64,000 nucleotides of DNA from Tritonibacter aquimaris (GTDB lineage: Bacteria; Pseudomonadota; Alphaproteobacteria; Rhodobacterales; Rhodobacteraceae). The notes beneath the pieces were generated by a model that was not told where the DNA came from, searched no databases, and saw only the letters and a program-made list of their open reading frames with translations. Numbering within the stretch: the first letter of the stretch is position 1; each line of letters opens with the position of its first letter. The DNA is taken from positions 336,562 through 400,561 of the forward strand of contig NZ_WIXK01000005.1 in the NCBI RefSeq assembly GCF_009617595.1, written 5' to 3'. Shown here piece by piece: positions 27,628-37,857 of this stretch. The position numbers and the translations under genes were made by a program.

Positions 27628-27899
27628 TAGTGAGGTTTTGGGATGTGCGGGGCGTGGCGCTTGCCAAGTCTACTTCAATGGTCGCGGTTTACACCGACGC
27701 CGCACTTATATCTGTCTCAACTTGTTTCAACCGCTTTCACTTCGTTTTGAATTTGTGCAACATGCGTTGCAGGGCGGTTTGGAGACACTACATTGCTTGA
27801 GCATGTCATACGGCGATGCATGGGCCGGGGTTTTCTGTTCCTCATTCTGCCATCGACCGTTGACCAAAGATGAATTTGGCTATGACAAGGAGTAGTTCC

Positions 27900-29381
27900 G
27901 TGCAGCCACAAGTTACTTTTGCACAAGATTCAAACGGGCCTAGCGCACCCTGGCGCATGTTGAGCATGGCGCTGATGGCCGTGGCACTGATGTTGCTTCA
28001 GGCGATGGGCGCACAGGCGCGCCCCGAGAGCCTTGCTCCGCTTGCACAAAAGGTGAGCCCAGCTGTTGTAAACATCACCACCTCGACAGTGGTTGAAGGT
28101 CGTGTAGGGCCGCAAGGCATCGTGCCCGAAGGCTCACCGCTGGAAGATCTGTTCCGTGATTTCCAAGACCGTGGTGGCGAAGACCGCCGTGCGCGCCGTT
28201 CCTCTGCGCTGGGGTCGGGGTTCGTGATTTCCGAGGATGGTTTCATTGTCACCAACAACCACGTGATTGAAGGTGCAGATGAGATCGAGATTGAATTTTT
28301 CCCCGGCGAGGGCCAGCCAAGCGAGCTGTTGCCTGCAACCGTTGTGGGCACCGATCGCAATACCGATCTGGCCCTGCTGAAAGTCGAAGCGCCAATGCCG
28401 CTAAGCTATGTTCAGTTTGGTAATAGCGATGAGGCGCTGGTAGGTGACTGGGTTCTGGCCATGGGCAACCCGCTGGGGCAGGGCTTCTCTGTGTCTGCAG
28501 GGATTGTTTCGGCCCGTAACCGAGCGCTTTCGGGTCAGTATGACGACTACATCCAGACCGATGCAGCGATTAACCGCGGCAACTCCGGTGGTCCGCTGTT
28601 TAACATGGATGGCGAAGTGATTGGTGTGAACACTGCCATCCTGTCGCCCAATGGCGGTTCAATCGGGATTGGCTTTTCCATGGCCTCCAACGTGGTCAGC
28701 AAGGTTGTGGCACAGCTGAAAGAGTTCGGCGAAACCCGTCGCGGCTGGCTTGGTGTGCGCATTCAGGATGTGGATCCTGATGTGGCCGAAGCGATGGGGC
28801 TGGAAAATGCCGCAGGCGCGCTGGTAACCGATGTGCCGGAAGGGCCAGCCAAGGTAGCAGGTCTGCTGTCTGGTGACGTAATCCTGACCTTTGATGGCGT
28901 TGACGTTGAAGATACCCGTGGCCTGGTGCGCCAGGTTGGCAATTCCGAAGTGGGCAAAACCGTGCGTGTGGTTGTCTTCCGTGACGGCAAGACCGAGACC
29001 CTGCGTGTAACCCTGGGCCGCCGTGAAGACGCAGAGCGCAATGAGCAACCCGAAAATGGCAGCCCTTCTGAGCCTGAGACCAGCGAAAAAGAGCTGCTGG
29101 GCCTGACCATTGGTAGCCTGACCGAAGAGATGCGCGGTGAACTCAATGTCGAGAGTGACGTTGATGGGCTGGTGATCCTGTCGGTTGATGAAGCATCAGA
29201 AGCCTTTGAAAAAGGCCTGCGTGCGGGTGACGTGATCACCGAAGCCGGTCAACAGACCGTGGGTGACATTGCTGCGCTTGAGCAACGCATCCAAGAGGTC
29301 AAAGATGCAGGTCGCAAGTCACTGCTGCTGCTGGTGCGCCGCAATGGGGATCCACGCTTCGTTGCGCTGAACCTCGACTAA
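27900..29381 (+). CDS. Do family serine endopeptidase (DegP/HtrA type)
   Basis: 493-residue periplasmic chaperone-protease for misfolded envelope proteins. The start is taken as GTG 27900: AAGGAG lies 7 bases before it, while the ATG codons at 27870 and 27882 are in frame but have no ribosome site. A signal peptide ends near AMGAQA. Catalytic residues in this numbering are H121 (NNHVIEG), D156 (NTDLALL) and S229 (GNSGGPL), followed by two PDZ domains (around 250-345 and 395-490) separated by a Glu/Pro-rich linker. It complements cytosolic-side control by hflKC upstream. Confidence 0.93.
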   Translation: MQPQVTFAQDSNGPSAPWRMLSMALMAVALMLLQAMGAQARPESLAPLAQKVSPAVVNITTSTVVEGRVGPQGIVPEGSPLEDLFRDFQDRGGEDRRARRSSALGSGFVISEDGFIVTNNHVIEGADEIEIEFFPGEGQPSELLPATVVGTDRNTDLALLKVEAPMPLSYVQFGNSDEALVGDWVLAMGNPLGQGFSVSAGIVSARNRALSGQYDDYIQTDAAINRGNSGGPLFNMDGEVIGVNTAILSPNGGSIGIGFSMASNVVSKVVAQLKEFGETRRGWLGVRIQDVDPDVAEAMGLENAAGALVTDVPEGPAKVAGLLSGDVILTFDGVDVEDTRGLVRQVGNSEVGKTVRVVVFRDGKTETLRVTLGRREDAERNEQPENGSPSEPETSEKELLGLTIGSLTEEMRGELNVESDVDGLVILSVDEASEAFEKGLRAGDVITEAGQQTVGDIAALEQRIQEVKDAGRKSLLLLVRRNGDPRFVALNLD

Positions 29382-29440
29382 CATCGCGTGGGAGCTTTCT
29401 GGCTCCCGCGTATTGGCCCGTATTATGGGGCCGGAATGAG

Positions 29441-29472
29441 AAAGGCCGCAGCACAGATGCTGCGGCCTTTTT
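29441..29472. terminator. Rho-independent terminator between convergent genes
   Basis: A perfect 13-bp stem, AAAGGCCGCAGCA (29441-29453) with TGCTGCGGCCTTT (29458-29470), loop CAGA, is followed by T. A second smaller stem (29385-29395 with its partner near 29401-29410) precedes it. Confidence 0.9.
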
Positions 29473-29494
29473 CGTTCTGATGATCTGGTCGGGC

Positions 29495-30157
29495 TTAAAT
29501 CATATCCAGTTCGGCCAGCTCTTCGAGCGCGGCATGATCGAGAATTTCAACACCACCGCGGCGAATATCCAGAATAGAGTTTCGTTTCCATCCGGCCAGC
29601 GTTTTGGACACCGCTTCGCGGGTAGCGCCCACATATTCTGCAAGCTCTGCCTGCGACAGTTTCAGCCAATCGTTCTGCCCTTCTGGCGACAGGTGCAGAA
29701 GTTTACGCGCCAGTCGTACCGGCAGTGGCAAGAAGACCTGTTCATTGAGCTGGGTGCTCATCCAACGCATGCGCTGCCCAGCAAGCCGCAACATGTCTTC
29801 GGCCAGCTCCGGGTGGTTTTGCAGCTGGGTCAACACGTCTTTGCGATCAAGCCTGCGCAGGGTGGACCGTCCGACAGAGGTGGCGGTCGCTGTGCGCACC
29901 CCCGGATCAAACAGCGCAATTTCACCGAACACCGCACCAGCAGAAATCCGATCCAGAATATGCCTACGCCCGGTGGACGACAGGATCGACAGTTCCAGCT
30001 CACCATCGATCACCGCATAAAGCGCGGTGCCTTCGTCACCTTGTTCAAACAATGTGTCGCCGGGGGCGAGCTGCATTTCCTGCGCCTGACGGTTCAGAGT
30101 CTCGCGCAGCCTGTCTGAGGCGCCGGAAAGAAATCCGGTTGTAGGAAGTTCCGCCAT
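29495..30157 (-). CDS. Crp/Fnr family transcriptional regulator
   Basis: 220 residues with an N-terminal cyclic-nucleotide-binding beta barrel (GDTLFEQGDEGTALYAVIDGELEL, GAVFGEIALFDPGVRTATA) and a C-terminal winged helix whose recognition helix is in LAEYVGATREAVSKTLAGW. No FNR-type cysteine cluster is present, so an oxygen-sensing role is unlikely; a cAMP or other small-molecule ligand is possible. The start at 30157 follows AAGGAGCGCCC; an extension to 30223 lacks homology. It is convergent with the protease gene. Confidence 0.88.
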   Translation of the reverse strand: MAELPTTGFLSGASDRLRETLNRQAQEMQLAPGDTLFEQGDEGTALYAVIDGELELSILSSTGRRHILDRISAGAVFGEIALFDPGVRTATATSVGRSTLRRLDRKDVLTQLQNHPELAEDMLRLAGQRMRWMSTQLNEQVFLPLPVRLARKLLHLSPEGQNDWLKLSQAELAEYVGATREAVSKTLAGWKRNSILDIRRGGVEILDHAALEELAELDMI

Positions 30158-30243
30158 GGGCGCTCCTTGTGATGGCAGATGGGCCATGGGTTGGTCGAAG
30201 GCCGACCTGTTATACTGCAGCACAGGCTGATGTCGCGCCCAGG

Positions 30244-30768
30244 TTAACGTGCAACTGAAATCAAACCAAGTTTGCGCGCATTTTCAAGTGACAAGGTGCC
30301 GCTTTCAAGGCCCTGACGCCTTTGATACTTTAAAATGGCGTCTTTTGTGGCACGGTCGCGCTGACCAGTGACCGGGCCACTATAATGCCCACGTGCGCTC
30401 AGCGCCCTTTGCAGCGAGGCAAGCAGATCCGGAGACAGTTCAGCCGGGCACAGGGTTTCAAACCAGCGCTCCTGGCGCGGCTGGGTCACCACCTGCCGGG
30501 TCACCGTGCGCACAACTGCTGGCTCGACCACCAGACCATTGGCATCTGTCTGCGCCGGAGAGATGATCTCCTGCTGGGTCAGCGTGGCAATCCGTGCGGG
30601 AATGATTTCAGTGTCCCAGCACGTGCCTGCTGCGGCGCCGGGCGGGGCTTTTACAGCTGCGCTGCGCACAGTTTGCCCCGGCGGCAACGTGGCCGTGCAG
30701 GCGCTACAGCACAGCACAAGGCTTGCGATCCGCAGTCCGTTTGCAAAAGTGGCGGGAATAAACAACAT
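30244..30768 (-). CDS. Peptidoglycan-binding domain protein, probable lipoprotein
   Basis: 174 residues. The hydrophobic N-terminus ends in LCCSAC, an imperfect lipobox whose C24 could carry lipid. The C-terminal 65 residues (SPDLLASLQRALSARGHYSG, ATKDAILKYQRRQG, LSLENARKLGL) form a PG_binding_1 domain, a three-helix wall-binding module. The middle is a low-complexity region with QEI and TRQVVTQP. It lies upstream of the Crp-type regulator on the same strand, with an 86-base gap between them. Confidence 0.75.
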   Translation of the reverse strand: MLFIPATFANGLRIASLVLCCSACTATLPPGQTVRSAAVKAPPGAAAGTCWDTEIIPARIATLTQQEIISPAQTDANGLVVEPAVVRTVTRQVVTQPRQERWFETLCPAELSPDLLASLQRALSARGHYSGPVTGQRDRATKDAILKYQRRQGLESGTLSLENARKLGLISVAR

Positions 30769-31470
<702 letters not shown>

Positions 31471-31487
31471 CAACGGAGATATGGAAG

Positions 31488-32261
31488 ATGCCGGTTTTTT
31501 CGACAGAGGTCTGGAATAAAGCGCGGCGTCTACCGCATCAATACAGGCCAGCTCTTGCGCGCCGCGCCGGGCTGATGTTGAGCCTGTGGCTGATGACGGC
31601 TGGGGCTGTTGCCGCCGAAACGGTAACAGCTGCAAGCTTTGATCAGCCGACCCGCCGCTATGCACATGGGGTGCTGGGGGATGCCATTGAATATGGCAGC
31701 CTGCGGATCACATCTGCGGCGGGATCAATTGAGGTGGTCTTGCCCAAAGATCACGTCTTTGAAGATCTGGCACCACGGCTGGTTGATATTGATCTTGATG
31801 GTCAGGCCGAGGTCATGGTGGTGGAAACGGATATGGCGCGCGGTGCCCAGCTTGCGATCTATGATCACAGCGGTAAAAAGATTGCAGAAACGCCGCACAT
31901 CGGGCGTTCAAACCGCTGGCTTGCGCCGATTGGGGCTGCGGATCTGGATGGGGATGGCCTGGTGGAGCTGGCCTATATCGACCGCCCGCATCTGGCCAAA
32001 ACCCTGCGCATCTGGCGCTATCAGGATGGCGCACTGGTGGAAGTCGCCGCGCTGCGAGGGCTGACAAACCACCAGATCGGTCAGGATTTCATTACCTCAG
32101 GTCTGCGCCGCTGTGGCGATACTGTTGAGCTGATCACCGCTGATGCCCATTGGCAGTCCGTCGTGGCCACCGTGCTACAGGCAGATCAGCTCAAGAGCCG
32201 GGTGATTGGCGCGTTTCAAAAAGATCCGGAACTGAAACGCGCTTTGGCCTGCGATGACTGA
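31488..32261 (+). CDS. Exported FG-GAP/VCBS-repeat protein
   Basis: 257 residues. After a basic stretch of about 28 residues comes a hydrophobic segment (GLMLSLWLMTAGAVAAE) that looks like a signal peptide with a long n-region. Two copies of the calcium-binding FG-GAP motif follow: VDIDLDGQAEVMVVE and AADLDGDGLVELAYID, as in beta-propeller repeats. It may bind calcium and partners in the periplasm. CGGAGATATGGAAG precedes the ATG, and the gene probably shares the ferredoxin transcript. Confidence 0.75.
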   Translation: MPVFSTEVWNKARRLPHQYRPALARRAGLMLSLWLMTAGAVAAETVTAASFDQPTRRYAHGVLGDAIEYGSLRITSAAGSIEVVLPKDHVFEDLAPRLVDIDLDGQAEVMVVETDMARGAQLAIYDHSGKKIAETPHIGRSNRWLAPIGAADLDGDGLVELAYIDRPHLAKTLRIWRYQDGALVEVAALRGLTNHQIGQDFITSGLRRCGDTVELITADAHWQSVVATVLQADQLKSRVIGAFQKDPELKRALACDD

Positions 32262-32310
32262 AACGCGCACGCGCTTATGAGGGCTGAGGGCGGCTGTGAT
32301 CGTTGCGGGG

Positions 32311-32943
32311 CTAGCTTCCCACCACATGGCCGCCGGAAATATCGCCCAGTGATGAAAACAGCGCAGCGGTATTGTTTACCCCTACTTTGCGCAAAAGCCG
32401 CGCCCGGTGGACTTCTATGGTGCGGTGGCTGAGGCTCAGCTCGCGGGCGATTTCCTTGCTGGTCATCCCCTGCGCGAGCAGCGTGTAGACTTCGCGTTCG
32501 CGTCGCGTCAGCGGGTGATAGGGGCGGCTGGCGGATAGGTCGGCAAAGCTCCAGACCGCATGTGCCAATGGGCTATTGGGGGTAAAGCTATGGCCGCGCA
32601 CCCGGACCCAGAACAAATCCCCATCTTTACGCCGCATCACCCGTTCATCCCAATAGAGCGTGCCTTTTCTCAGGCATTCACGGCCTCGGTGGGTGATGTT
32701 TTCAAACTCGGCTCGTGAGGGGTAGAGAAACGCAAAAAGTTCGCCAATCATCTCCGCACGTTCATAGCCAAACATCTCGCAAAAGCGGTTATTGCATTCG
32801 CGCAGAACGCGATTTTCAGTCACCACCAGGCCAATAGGAGCCATATCAAATGCGGCTTCAAGCAGGGGGCGGGCTGGGATCTGGGGCGCAGTCTGGGTGG
32901 TATCCTTTTGGGGGGAACCTGGCTGGGATGTCGCTGCGGCCAT
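32311..32943 (-). CDS. PAS domain, LuxR-type HTH transcriptional regulator
   Basis: 210 residues. The N-terminal PAS domain (LLEAAFDMAPIGLVVTENR through RRKDGDLFWVRVRGHSF) would sense a ligand or redox state. The C-terminal LuxR/FixJ-type helix-turn-helix begins LTRREREVYTLLAQGMTSKEI and continues SLSHRTIEVHRARLLRK. There is no receiver domain and no LOV-type cysteine motif. The start has GGAG nearby. The signal and target genes are unknown. Confidence 0.83.
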   Translation of the reverse strand: MAAATSQPGSPQKDTTQTAPQIPARPLLEAAFDMAPIGLVVTENRVLRECNNRFCEMFGYERAEMIGELFAFLYPSRAEFENITHRGRECLRKGTLYWDERVMRRKDGDLFWVRVRGHSFTPNSPLAHAVWSFADLSASRPYHPLTRREREVYTLLAQGMTSKEIARELSLSHRTIEVHRARLLRKVGVNNTAALFSSLGDISGGHVVGS

Positions 32944-33133
32944 CGGTACTCCATCTGCTAGAAAAACAAAACGCGGGTGGAAGAAACTATAGCGGCGCAG
33001 GCGTATGAAAAAAGCGCGCGGTCAGGAAATTTGCGTGAAACGTCGCGTTTCTGAACCTGTTTTATTGATGTTTTGTGGAGTGTTGCGGCGTCTTTGCGAA
33101 AGGCATCTTTGAGATGTGCGCTGACGACTGTGC

Positions 33134-33168
33134 GAACTGCAGGCAGCGTAAAATGCCGCCTGCAGTTC
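33134..33168 (-). repeat. Perfect 11-bp inverted repeat after purD
   Basis: GAACTGCAGGC (33134-33144) and GCCTGCAGTTC (33158-33168) enclose a 13-base loop, about 26 bases after the purD stop on the minus strand. No T tract follows, so it is either a rho-dependent 3'-end structure or a protein site. Confidence 0.6.
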
Positions 33169-33193
33169 AATGTGTAAATGGGCGCGTATCAGA

Positions 33194-34456
33194 TCAAAGC
33201 GCGCGCCAGCCGATATCGCGGCGGACAAACCCTTCCGGCCAGTCGATCTGATCCACCATCGCATAGGCGCGATCACGGGCTTCTTGCAGATTGTCGCCGC
33301 GCGCAGTGATGTTCAAAACGCGCCCACCAGTGGCCAGAACCTTGCCATCTTCGGCTTTGGTGCCCGCGTGAAATGCCATGTTTTCGCTGTCTTCTGGCAA
33401 CGCATCCAGGCCCTTGATCTCGGTCCCTTTTTCATATGAACCGGGATAGCCATTTGCTGCCATCACCACAGTGATGGCGTGGTCGTCGGCCCAGTTCACC
33501 TGCGCGTCTTTCAGGCGACCTTCGGCGGTGGCTTGCAGCAGATCCAGCACCTGACCGCCCAGGCGCATCATCAGCACCTGGCATTCCGGATCGCCGAAAC
33601 GCACGTTGTATTCCACCAGACGTGGCTGATCGTCTTTGATCATCAGACCGGCATAAAGAACGCCCTGATAGGGCATGCCGCGATCCGCCATGGCTTTCAT
33701 CGTGGGTTTCACGATCTCTTCCATCGCTTTTGCTTCGATCTCAGCCGACAGCACCGGAGCAGGGGAATAGGCTCCCATGCCGCCGGTGTTCAGGCCGGTG
33801 TCACCTTCGCCCACGCGTTTGTGGTCCTGCGCGGTGCCGATCGAGAGCACATCTTCGCCGTCAACCAGAACAAAAAGCGAGGCTTCTTCGCCTTCCATGA
33901 ACTCTTCGATCACCACTTCTGCGCCGGCACCACCAAAAGCGCCGCCAAACATGTCATCAATGGCGTCCAGCGCGGTTTGTTCATCCATCGCCACAATCAC
34001 GCCTTTACCCGCTGCCAGACCATCGGCCTTGACAACAATCGGCGCGCCGTTTTCGCGTACATGTGCCTTGGCGGCCTCTGCATCGGTGAAATGGCCATAG
34101 CCTGCGGTGGGCGCATTGGCCGCGTCGCAGATTTCCTTGGTAAAGCTTTTGGAAGCTTCCAGCCGCGCTGCATCTTTTGACGGACCAAAGACCAGAATGC
34201 CCGCTTCGCGCAGGCGATCCGCCACCCCTTCGGCCAGCGGGGCCTCAGGGCCCACAATCACAAAATCAATGGCCTCTTCCTCGGAAAAACGCGCAACCGC
34301 GCCGCCATCAAGAATATCCAGATCCGCACATTCGGCGATCTGTGCAATGCCTGCGTTTCCCGGTGCCACAATCAGCTTGTCGCATTTTGGGTTCTGTTTC
34401 ACGGCCCATGTCAGCGCATGTTCGCGCCCGCCGCTGCCGAGGATGAGGATATTCAT
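33194..34456 (-). CDS. purD: Phosphoribosylamine-glycine ligase
   Basis: 420-residue ATP-grasp enzyme, the second step of purine synthesis: phosphoribosylamine plus glycine plus ATP gives GAR. The N-terminus MNILILGSGGREHALTW is diagnostic; the ATP-grasp centre contains PIVVKADGLAAGKGVIVA, and GDTGLNTGGMGAYSPAP and YNVRFGDPECQ complete the family blocks. Length is normal. It is divergent from xseA across 100 bases, which must hold both promoters. Confidence 0.97.
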   Translation of the reverse strand: MNILILGSGGREHALTWAVKQNPKCDKLIVAPGNAGIAQIAECADLDILDGGAVARFSEEEAIDFVIVGPEAPLAEGVADRLREAGILVFGPSKDAARLEASKSFTKEICDAANAPTAGYGHFTDAEAAKAHVRENGAPIVVKADGLAAGKGVIVAMDEQTALDAIDDMFGGAFGGAGAEVVIEEFMEGEEASLFVLVDGEDVLSIGTAQDHKRVGEGDTGLNTGGMGAYSPAPVLSAEIEAKAMEEIVKPTMKAMADRGMPYQGVLYAGLMIKDDQPRLVEYNVRFGDPECQVLMMRLGGQVLDLLQATAEGRLKDAQVNWADDHAITVVMAANGYPGSYEKGTEIKGLDALPEDSENMAFHAGTKAEDGKVLATGGRVLNITARGDNLQEARDRAYAMVDQIDWPEGFVRRDIGWRAL

Positions 34457-34556
34457 TGCGCTGTCTCCGATCTGCTTGGCCTTGCTTGCGGCGTGTCATA
34501 TGCTGCGCGCGAGCCTAAAACAAGAACCCATCCCATTCGCCGAGCCCTGATCCCCC

Positions 34557-36098
34557 ATGTCTGACCTGTTTGATGATCCCCAGCCGGGGCAAAATGCTCC
34601 TGAATTCACTGTCTCCGAACTTTCCGGTGAGGTGAAGCGCACATTGGAAGGCTCTTTTGGTCGTATTCGGGTGAAGGGCGAGGTTGGCCGTGTGTTCAAA
34701 GCGCGCTCAGGCCATCTGTATTACGACATCAAGGATGAAAAATCCGTTCTGGCCTGCACCACCTGGAAAGGGCAAGTCGCGGGATTGTCGGTTGTTCCCG
34801 AAGAGGGGCTTGAGGTGGTTGTCACTGGTCGGCTCACTGCCTTTGGGGCGCAGTCCAAATACAATATGAATGTGGATGAGGTTGCGGTTGCCGGGCAGGG
34901 CGCGTTGATGGCGCTTTTGGAAAAGCGCAAGAAACAGCTTGAAACCGAGGGGCTGTTTGCGGATGCGCGCAAAAAACCGCTGCCGTTTCTGCCCCAGTTC
35001 ATTGGGGTTGTGACCTCACCCTCGGGGGCGGTGATCCGCGATATTCTGCATCGTTTGCGCGATCGTTTTCCGCGCAAGGTTCTGGTTTGGCCGGTGGCGG
35101 TACAGGGGCAGAACTGCGCGCCAGAGGTCGCGCGCGCCATTGAAGGGTTTAACCAGCTCAGCCCCGGTGGTGCACTGCCGCGTCCGGATTTGATTATTGT
35201 CGCCCGAGGCGGTGGTTCAATCGAAGACCTTTGGGGGTTTAACGAGGAAATCGTTGCCCGCGCAGCTGCCGCCAGTGAGATCCCGCTGATATCAGCCGTG
35301 GGCCATGAAACCGACACCACCTTGATAGATTTCGTGTCCGATAAACGCGCGCCCACACCCACGGCGGCGGCGGAGCTGGCGGTGCCAGTACGGCTTGATC
35401 TGTTGGCGTGGACGTCGGAGCAGGGCGCGCGGCTTTCGCGCGCCGCCGGTCAAACAGTACAACTGCGCCGCCAGCGCCTGAATGATCTCTCCCGCGCTTT
35501 GCCGCGTCCTGAAGTGCTGCTGGAAACGCCGCGTCAGCGGCTGGATCGGGTGGCAGACCGTCTTCCCAATGCGTTGATCTCTGGCGTGCAACGGCGTCGC
35601 GTGGTGCTGAGCGAACGCGCCGCAGCGCTGCGCCCTAGCACCCTGCGGGCCTTTGTTGGTACCCGTCAGGATAAGCTGCGCAACCTGTCGTCGCGTCTTT
35701 CAACCCGGCCGATTGAGCGCGATCTCACCCAAAAACGCGAACGCCTCAACACCCTTGCGCAACGCATTGAAGCGGCGCAGAAAACCCGGCTTGATCGTCG
35801 CGCGCAGGCGCTGGTGGCAACTGGGCGACAGCTCGAAATCCTCAGCTACAAAGCAACGCTTGAACGCGGCTATGCGGTTGTGCGCAATGATGCGGGTATT
35901 GTGACACGCCGCGCAGACGCAGAGGCATCAGCCGCATTGAGTATTGAATTTGGCGATGGTGTGTTTGTTGTTGGCGAGGCTGGCTCCGCGCCGAAGCCTT
36001 CAGCCCCCAGTCTTGGTGAAACCACGTCAGCAAAGAGCAAACCAGCAAAACCCAAACCGGTGAACCCCGCAGATACGGGGCAGGGCAGCCTGTTTTAG
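34557..36098 (+). CDS. xseA: Exodeoxyribonuclease VII large subunit
   Basis: 513 residues. An N-terminal OB-fold (VSELSGEVKRTLEGSFGRIRVKGEVG) is followed by the catalytic core with GVVTSPSGAVIRDI, DLIIVARGGGSIEDLWGFN and ISAVGHETDTTLIDFVSD. A long arginine-rich coiled-coil region follows, with a C-terminal Ala/Lys/Pro tail. It degrades single-stranded DNA together with the small subunit XseB, which is not in this window. It ends one base before the convergent gene at 36100. Confidence 0.95.
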   Translation: MSDLFDDPQPGQNAPEFTVSELSGEVKRTLEGSFGRIRVKGEVGRVFKARSGHLYYDIKDEKSVLACTTWKGQVAGLSVVPEEGLEVVVTGRLTAFGAQSKYNMNVDEVAVAGQGALMALLEKRKKQLETEGLFADARKKPLPFLPQFIGVVTSPSGAVIRDILHRLRDRFPRKVLVWPVAVQGQNCAPEVARAIEGFNQLSPGGALPRPDLIIVARGGGSIEDLWGFNEEIVARAAAASEIPLISAVGHETDTTLIDFVSDKRAPTPTAAAELAVPVRLDLLAWTSEQGARLSRAAGQTVQLRRQRLNDLSRALPRPEVLLETPRQRLDRVADRLPNALISGVQRRRVVLSERAAALRPSTLRAFVGTRQDKLRNLSSRLSTRPIERDLTQKRERLNTLAQRIEAAQKTRLDRRAQALVATGRQLEILSYKATLERGYAVVRNDAGIVTRRADAEASAALSIEFGDGVFVVGEAGSAPKPSAPSLGETTSAKSKPAKPKPVNPADTGQGSLF

Positions 36099-36099
36099 G

Positions 36100-36495
36100 C
36101 TACACCCCCACATCCGGGCCGGGGCAGATCTGTTCCCGCCCGTTTGCCGCAGCTTCATTCAGCTCGGTTCGGCCGCTCTCATCTTCGATGATCGCACTGA
36201 GCCCGCTGTCGCTTAGGTTCATATTCCAGCACTGGGGGGTGTCATTGCCATCATAGACGAAACAGATCTGTGCACCGACCGGGAACCAATGGCCTTCCTT
36301 GCAATCGCCATCCAGATAGGACCAGCGCACGCGTCGGTTTCGCAGGTAGGTTTCTGCGCCGTAAGGCTGGCCGTGGGAATTGAAAAACAGCGTTTTGCCT
36401 TGTGTGTAGGCGTCAAAGGCCTGCCCGGTCAGTGGCTCCGCCAAAGAGCAGGTGGCACAGGTTGAAAATAAAGCAATAAAAATAGAATCGCGCAT
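36100..36495 (-). CDS. Small exported protein of unknown function (DUF995-like)
   Basis: 131 residues with a signal peptide (IFIALFSTCATCSLA, cut before EPLTG). The mature part contains YGAETYLRNRRVRWSYLDGDCKEGHWF and ICFVYDGNDTPQCW, a pattern of paired cysteines and aromatics that resembles DUF995-type periplasmic proteins. The family match is tentative. Convergent with xseA, nearly touching it. Confidence 0.55.
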   Translation of the reverse strand: MRDSIFIALFSTCATCSLAEPLTGQAFDAYTQGKTLFFNSHGQPYGAETYLRNRRVRWSYLDGDCKEGHWFPVGAQICFVYDGNDTPQCWNMNLSDSGLSAIIEDESGRTELNEAAANGREQICPGPDVGV

Positions 36496-36711
36496 GAAAT
36501 GACTTTGGCAGATTTTGCGCCACTGCGGGTGAATTTATGTGTCCGGCTGCTCTAACAGGCGTCCTGTGGTCATATTGCATTGCGCGTTTACGGGGCGGCT
36601 CGTGCAAAAACGCAAACAGGTATAGGTTTTTTCTCATCCATTGGCCCCATGGCTTTGCATGTCGCGTCATTCCGCATTAGGTGGAATGCAAACCATGATC
36701 TGGAGTGCTCA

Positions 36712-37854
36712 ATGGCGTTTTTCTCAAAGCTCAAGGAACGGATGTTCAAATCTTCTTCGAAACTGGAGAAGGGTCTTGATGCGATTGTGGAAGAGGGCGC
36801 GGACAGTGCGCCAGCTGCGCCTGAACCTGAGGTTATTCCTGCGCCCAAGGTCGAAGAGGCACCTGCCCCCGCAGAACCTGTTCAACCTGCCGAGCCCGTA
36901 GCGCCCGTAAAGCCGGTTGAAACCGTCAAAGCGGAACCCAAGGAAGAACCGAAAGAAGCCAGCAAAGGCCCCGGCCTTCTGGGGCGTCTCATCGGTCGCG
37001 GCACCAAGGATGAGCCGCGCCGGGTGCTGGATGATGATATGCTCGAACAGCTCGAAGAGTTGCTGATCGCGGCTGATATGGGGGTTGATACCGCCTTGCG
37101 CGTGACCTCCAACATGGCAGAGGGGCGTCTTGGCAAACGCCTGTCCAGCCGTGAAATCAAGGAACTCTTGGCGCAAGAAGTGTCGCGGGTGATGGAACAT
37201 GTGGCCAAACCCATGCCGATCTATGAAAAACGCCCGCAGGTGGTTTTGGTGGTTGGTGTGAATGGTGCGGGTAAAACCACCACCATCGGCAAGCTTGCCA
37301 GCCAGTTCAAAGCCGCCGGGAAATCGGTGGTGATTGCTGCCGGTGATACCTTCCGCGCCGCCGCCGTGGAACAGCTGCAGGTCTGGGGAGACCGCGCAGG
37401 CGTACCGGTGCTCACCGCGCCGGAAGGGTCTGATCCTGCAAGCCTTGCATTTGACGCCATGACCAAAGCCGAAGCAGAAGGTGCGGATCTTTTGATGATC
37501 GACACCGCAGGCCGGTTGCAAAACCGCGCCGATCTGATGGAAGAGCTGGCCAAGATCGTCCGCGTTATCCGCAAAAAGGATGAAACCGCGCCGCACAACA
37601 CGCTGTTGGTGCTGGACGCAACCACTGGGCAAAACGCGCTCAATCAGGTTGAGACCTTCCAGAAACTTGCGGATGTGTCGGGGCTGGTGATGACCAAGCT
37701 CGACGGCACCGCCAAAGGTGGTGTGTTGGTGGCGCTTGCGGATAAGTTTGGCCTGCCGATCCACGCGATTGGCGTGGGAGAGCAGATCGACGATCTGCAG
37801 CCCTTTGATCCCGAAGAATTTGCCGCAGCACTTACAGGCCTTGATAAGAGCTAA
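36712..37854 (+). CDS. ftsY: Signal recognition particle receptor FtsY
   Basis: 380-residue GTPase that delivers SRP-ribosome complexes to the membrane. The first 95 residues include a Pro/Glu/Val-rich acidic A-domain; the N domain follows (LLIAADMGVDTALRV), then the G domain with P-loop GVNGAGKTTT, DTFRAAA, DTAGR and TKLDGTAKGG. I chose ATG 36712, with GGAG 7 bases upstream; the longer in-frame frame from 36580 has no support. Directly followed by a transporter gene after 3 bases. Confidence 0.95.
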   Translation: MAFFSKLKERMFKSSSKLEKGLDAIVEEGADSAPAAPEPEVIPAPKVEEAPAPAEPVQPAEPVAPVKPVETVKAEPKEEPKEASKGPGLLGRLIGRGTKDEPRRVLDDDMLEQLEELLIAADMGVDTALRVTSNMAEGRLGKRLSSREIKELLAQEVSRVMEHVAKPMPIYEKRPQVVLVVGVNGAGKTTTIGKLASQFKAAGKSVVIAAGDTFRAAAVEQLQVWGDRAGVPVLTAPEGSDPASLAFDAMTKAEAEGADLLMIDTAGRLQNRADLMEELAKIVRVIRKKDETAPHNTLLVLDATTGQNALNQVETFQKLADVSGLVMTKLDGTAKGGVLVALADKFGLPIHAIGVGEQIDDLQPFDPEEFAAALTGLDKS

Positions 37855-37857
37855 GAT

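Noticed and set aside
27780..27899. Heat-shock (RpoH) promoter before the Do protease gene
   Set aside because: A CTTGAG hexamer is present near 27797 but no properly spaced CCATNT box follows.
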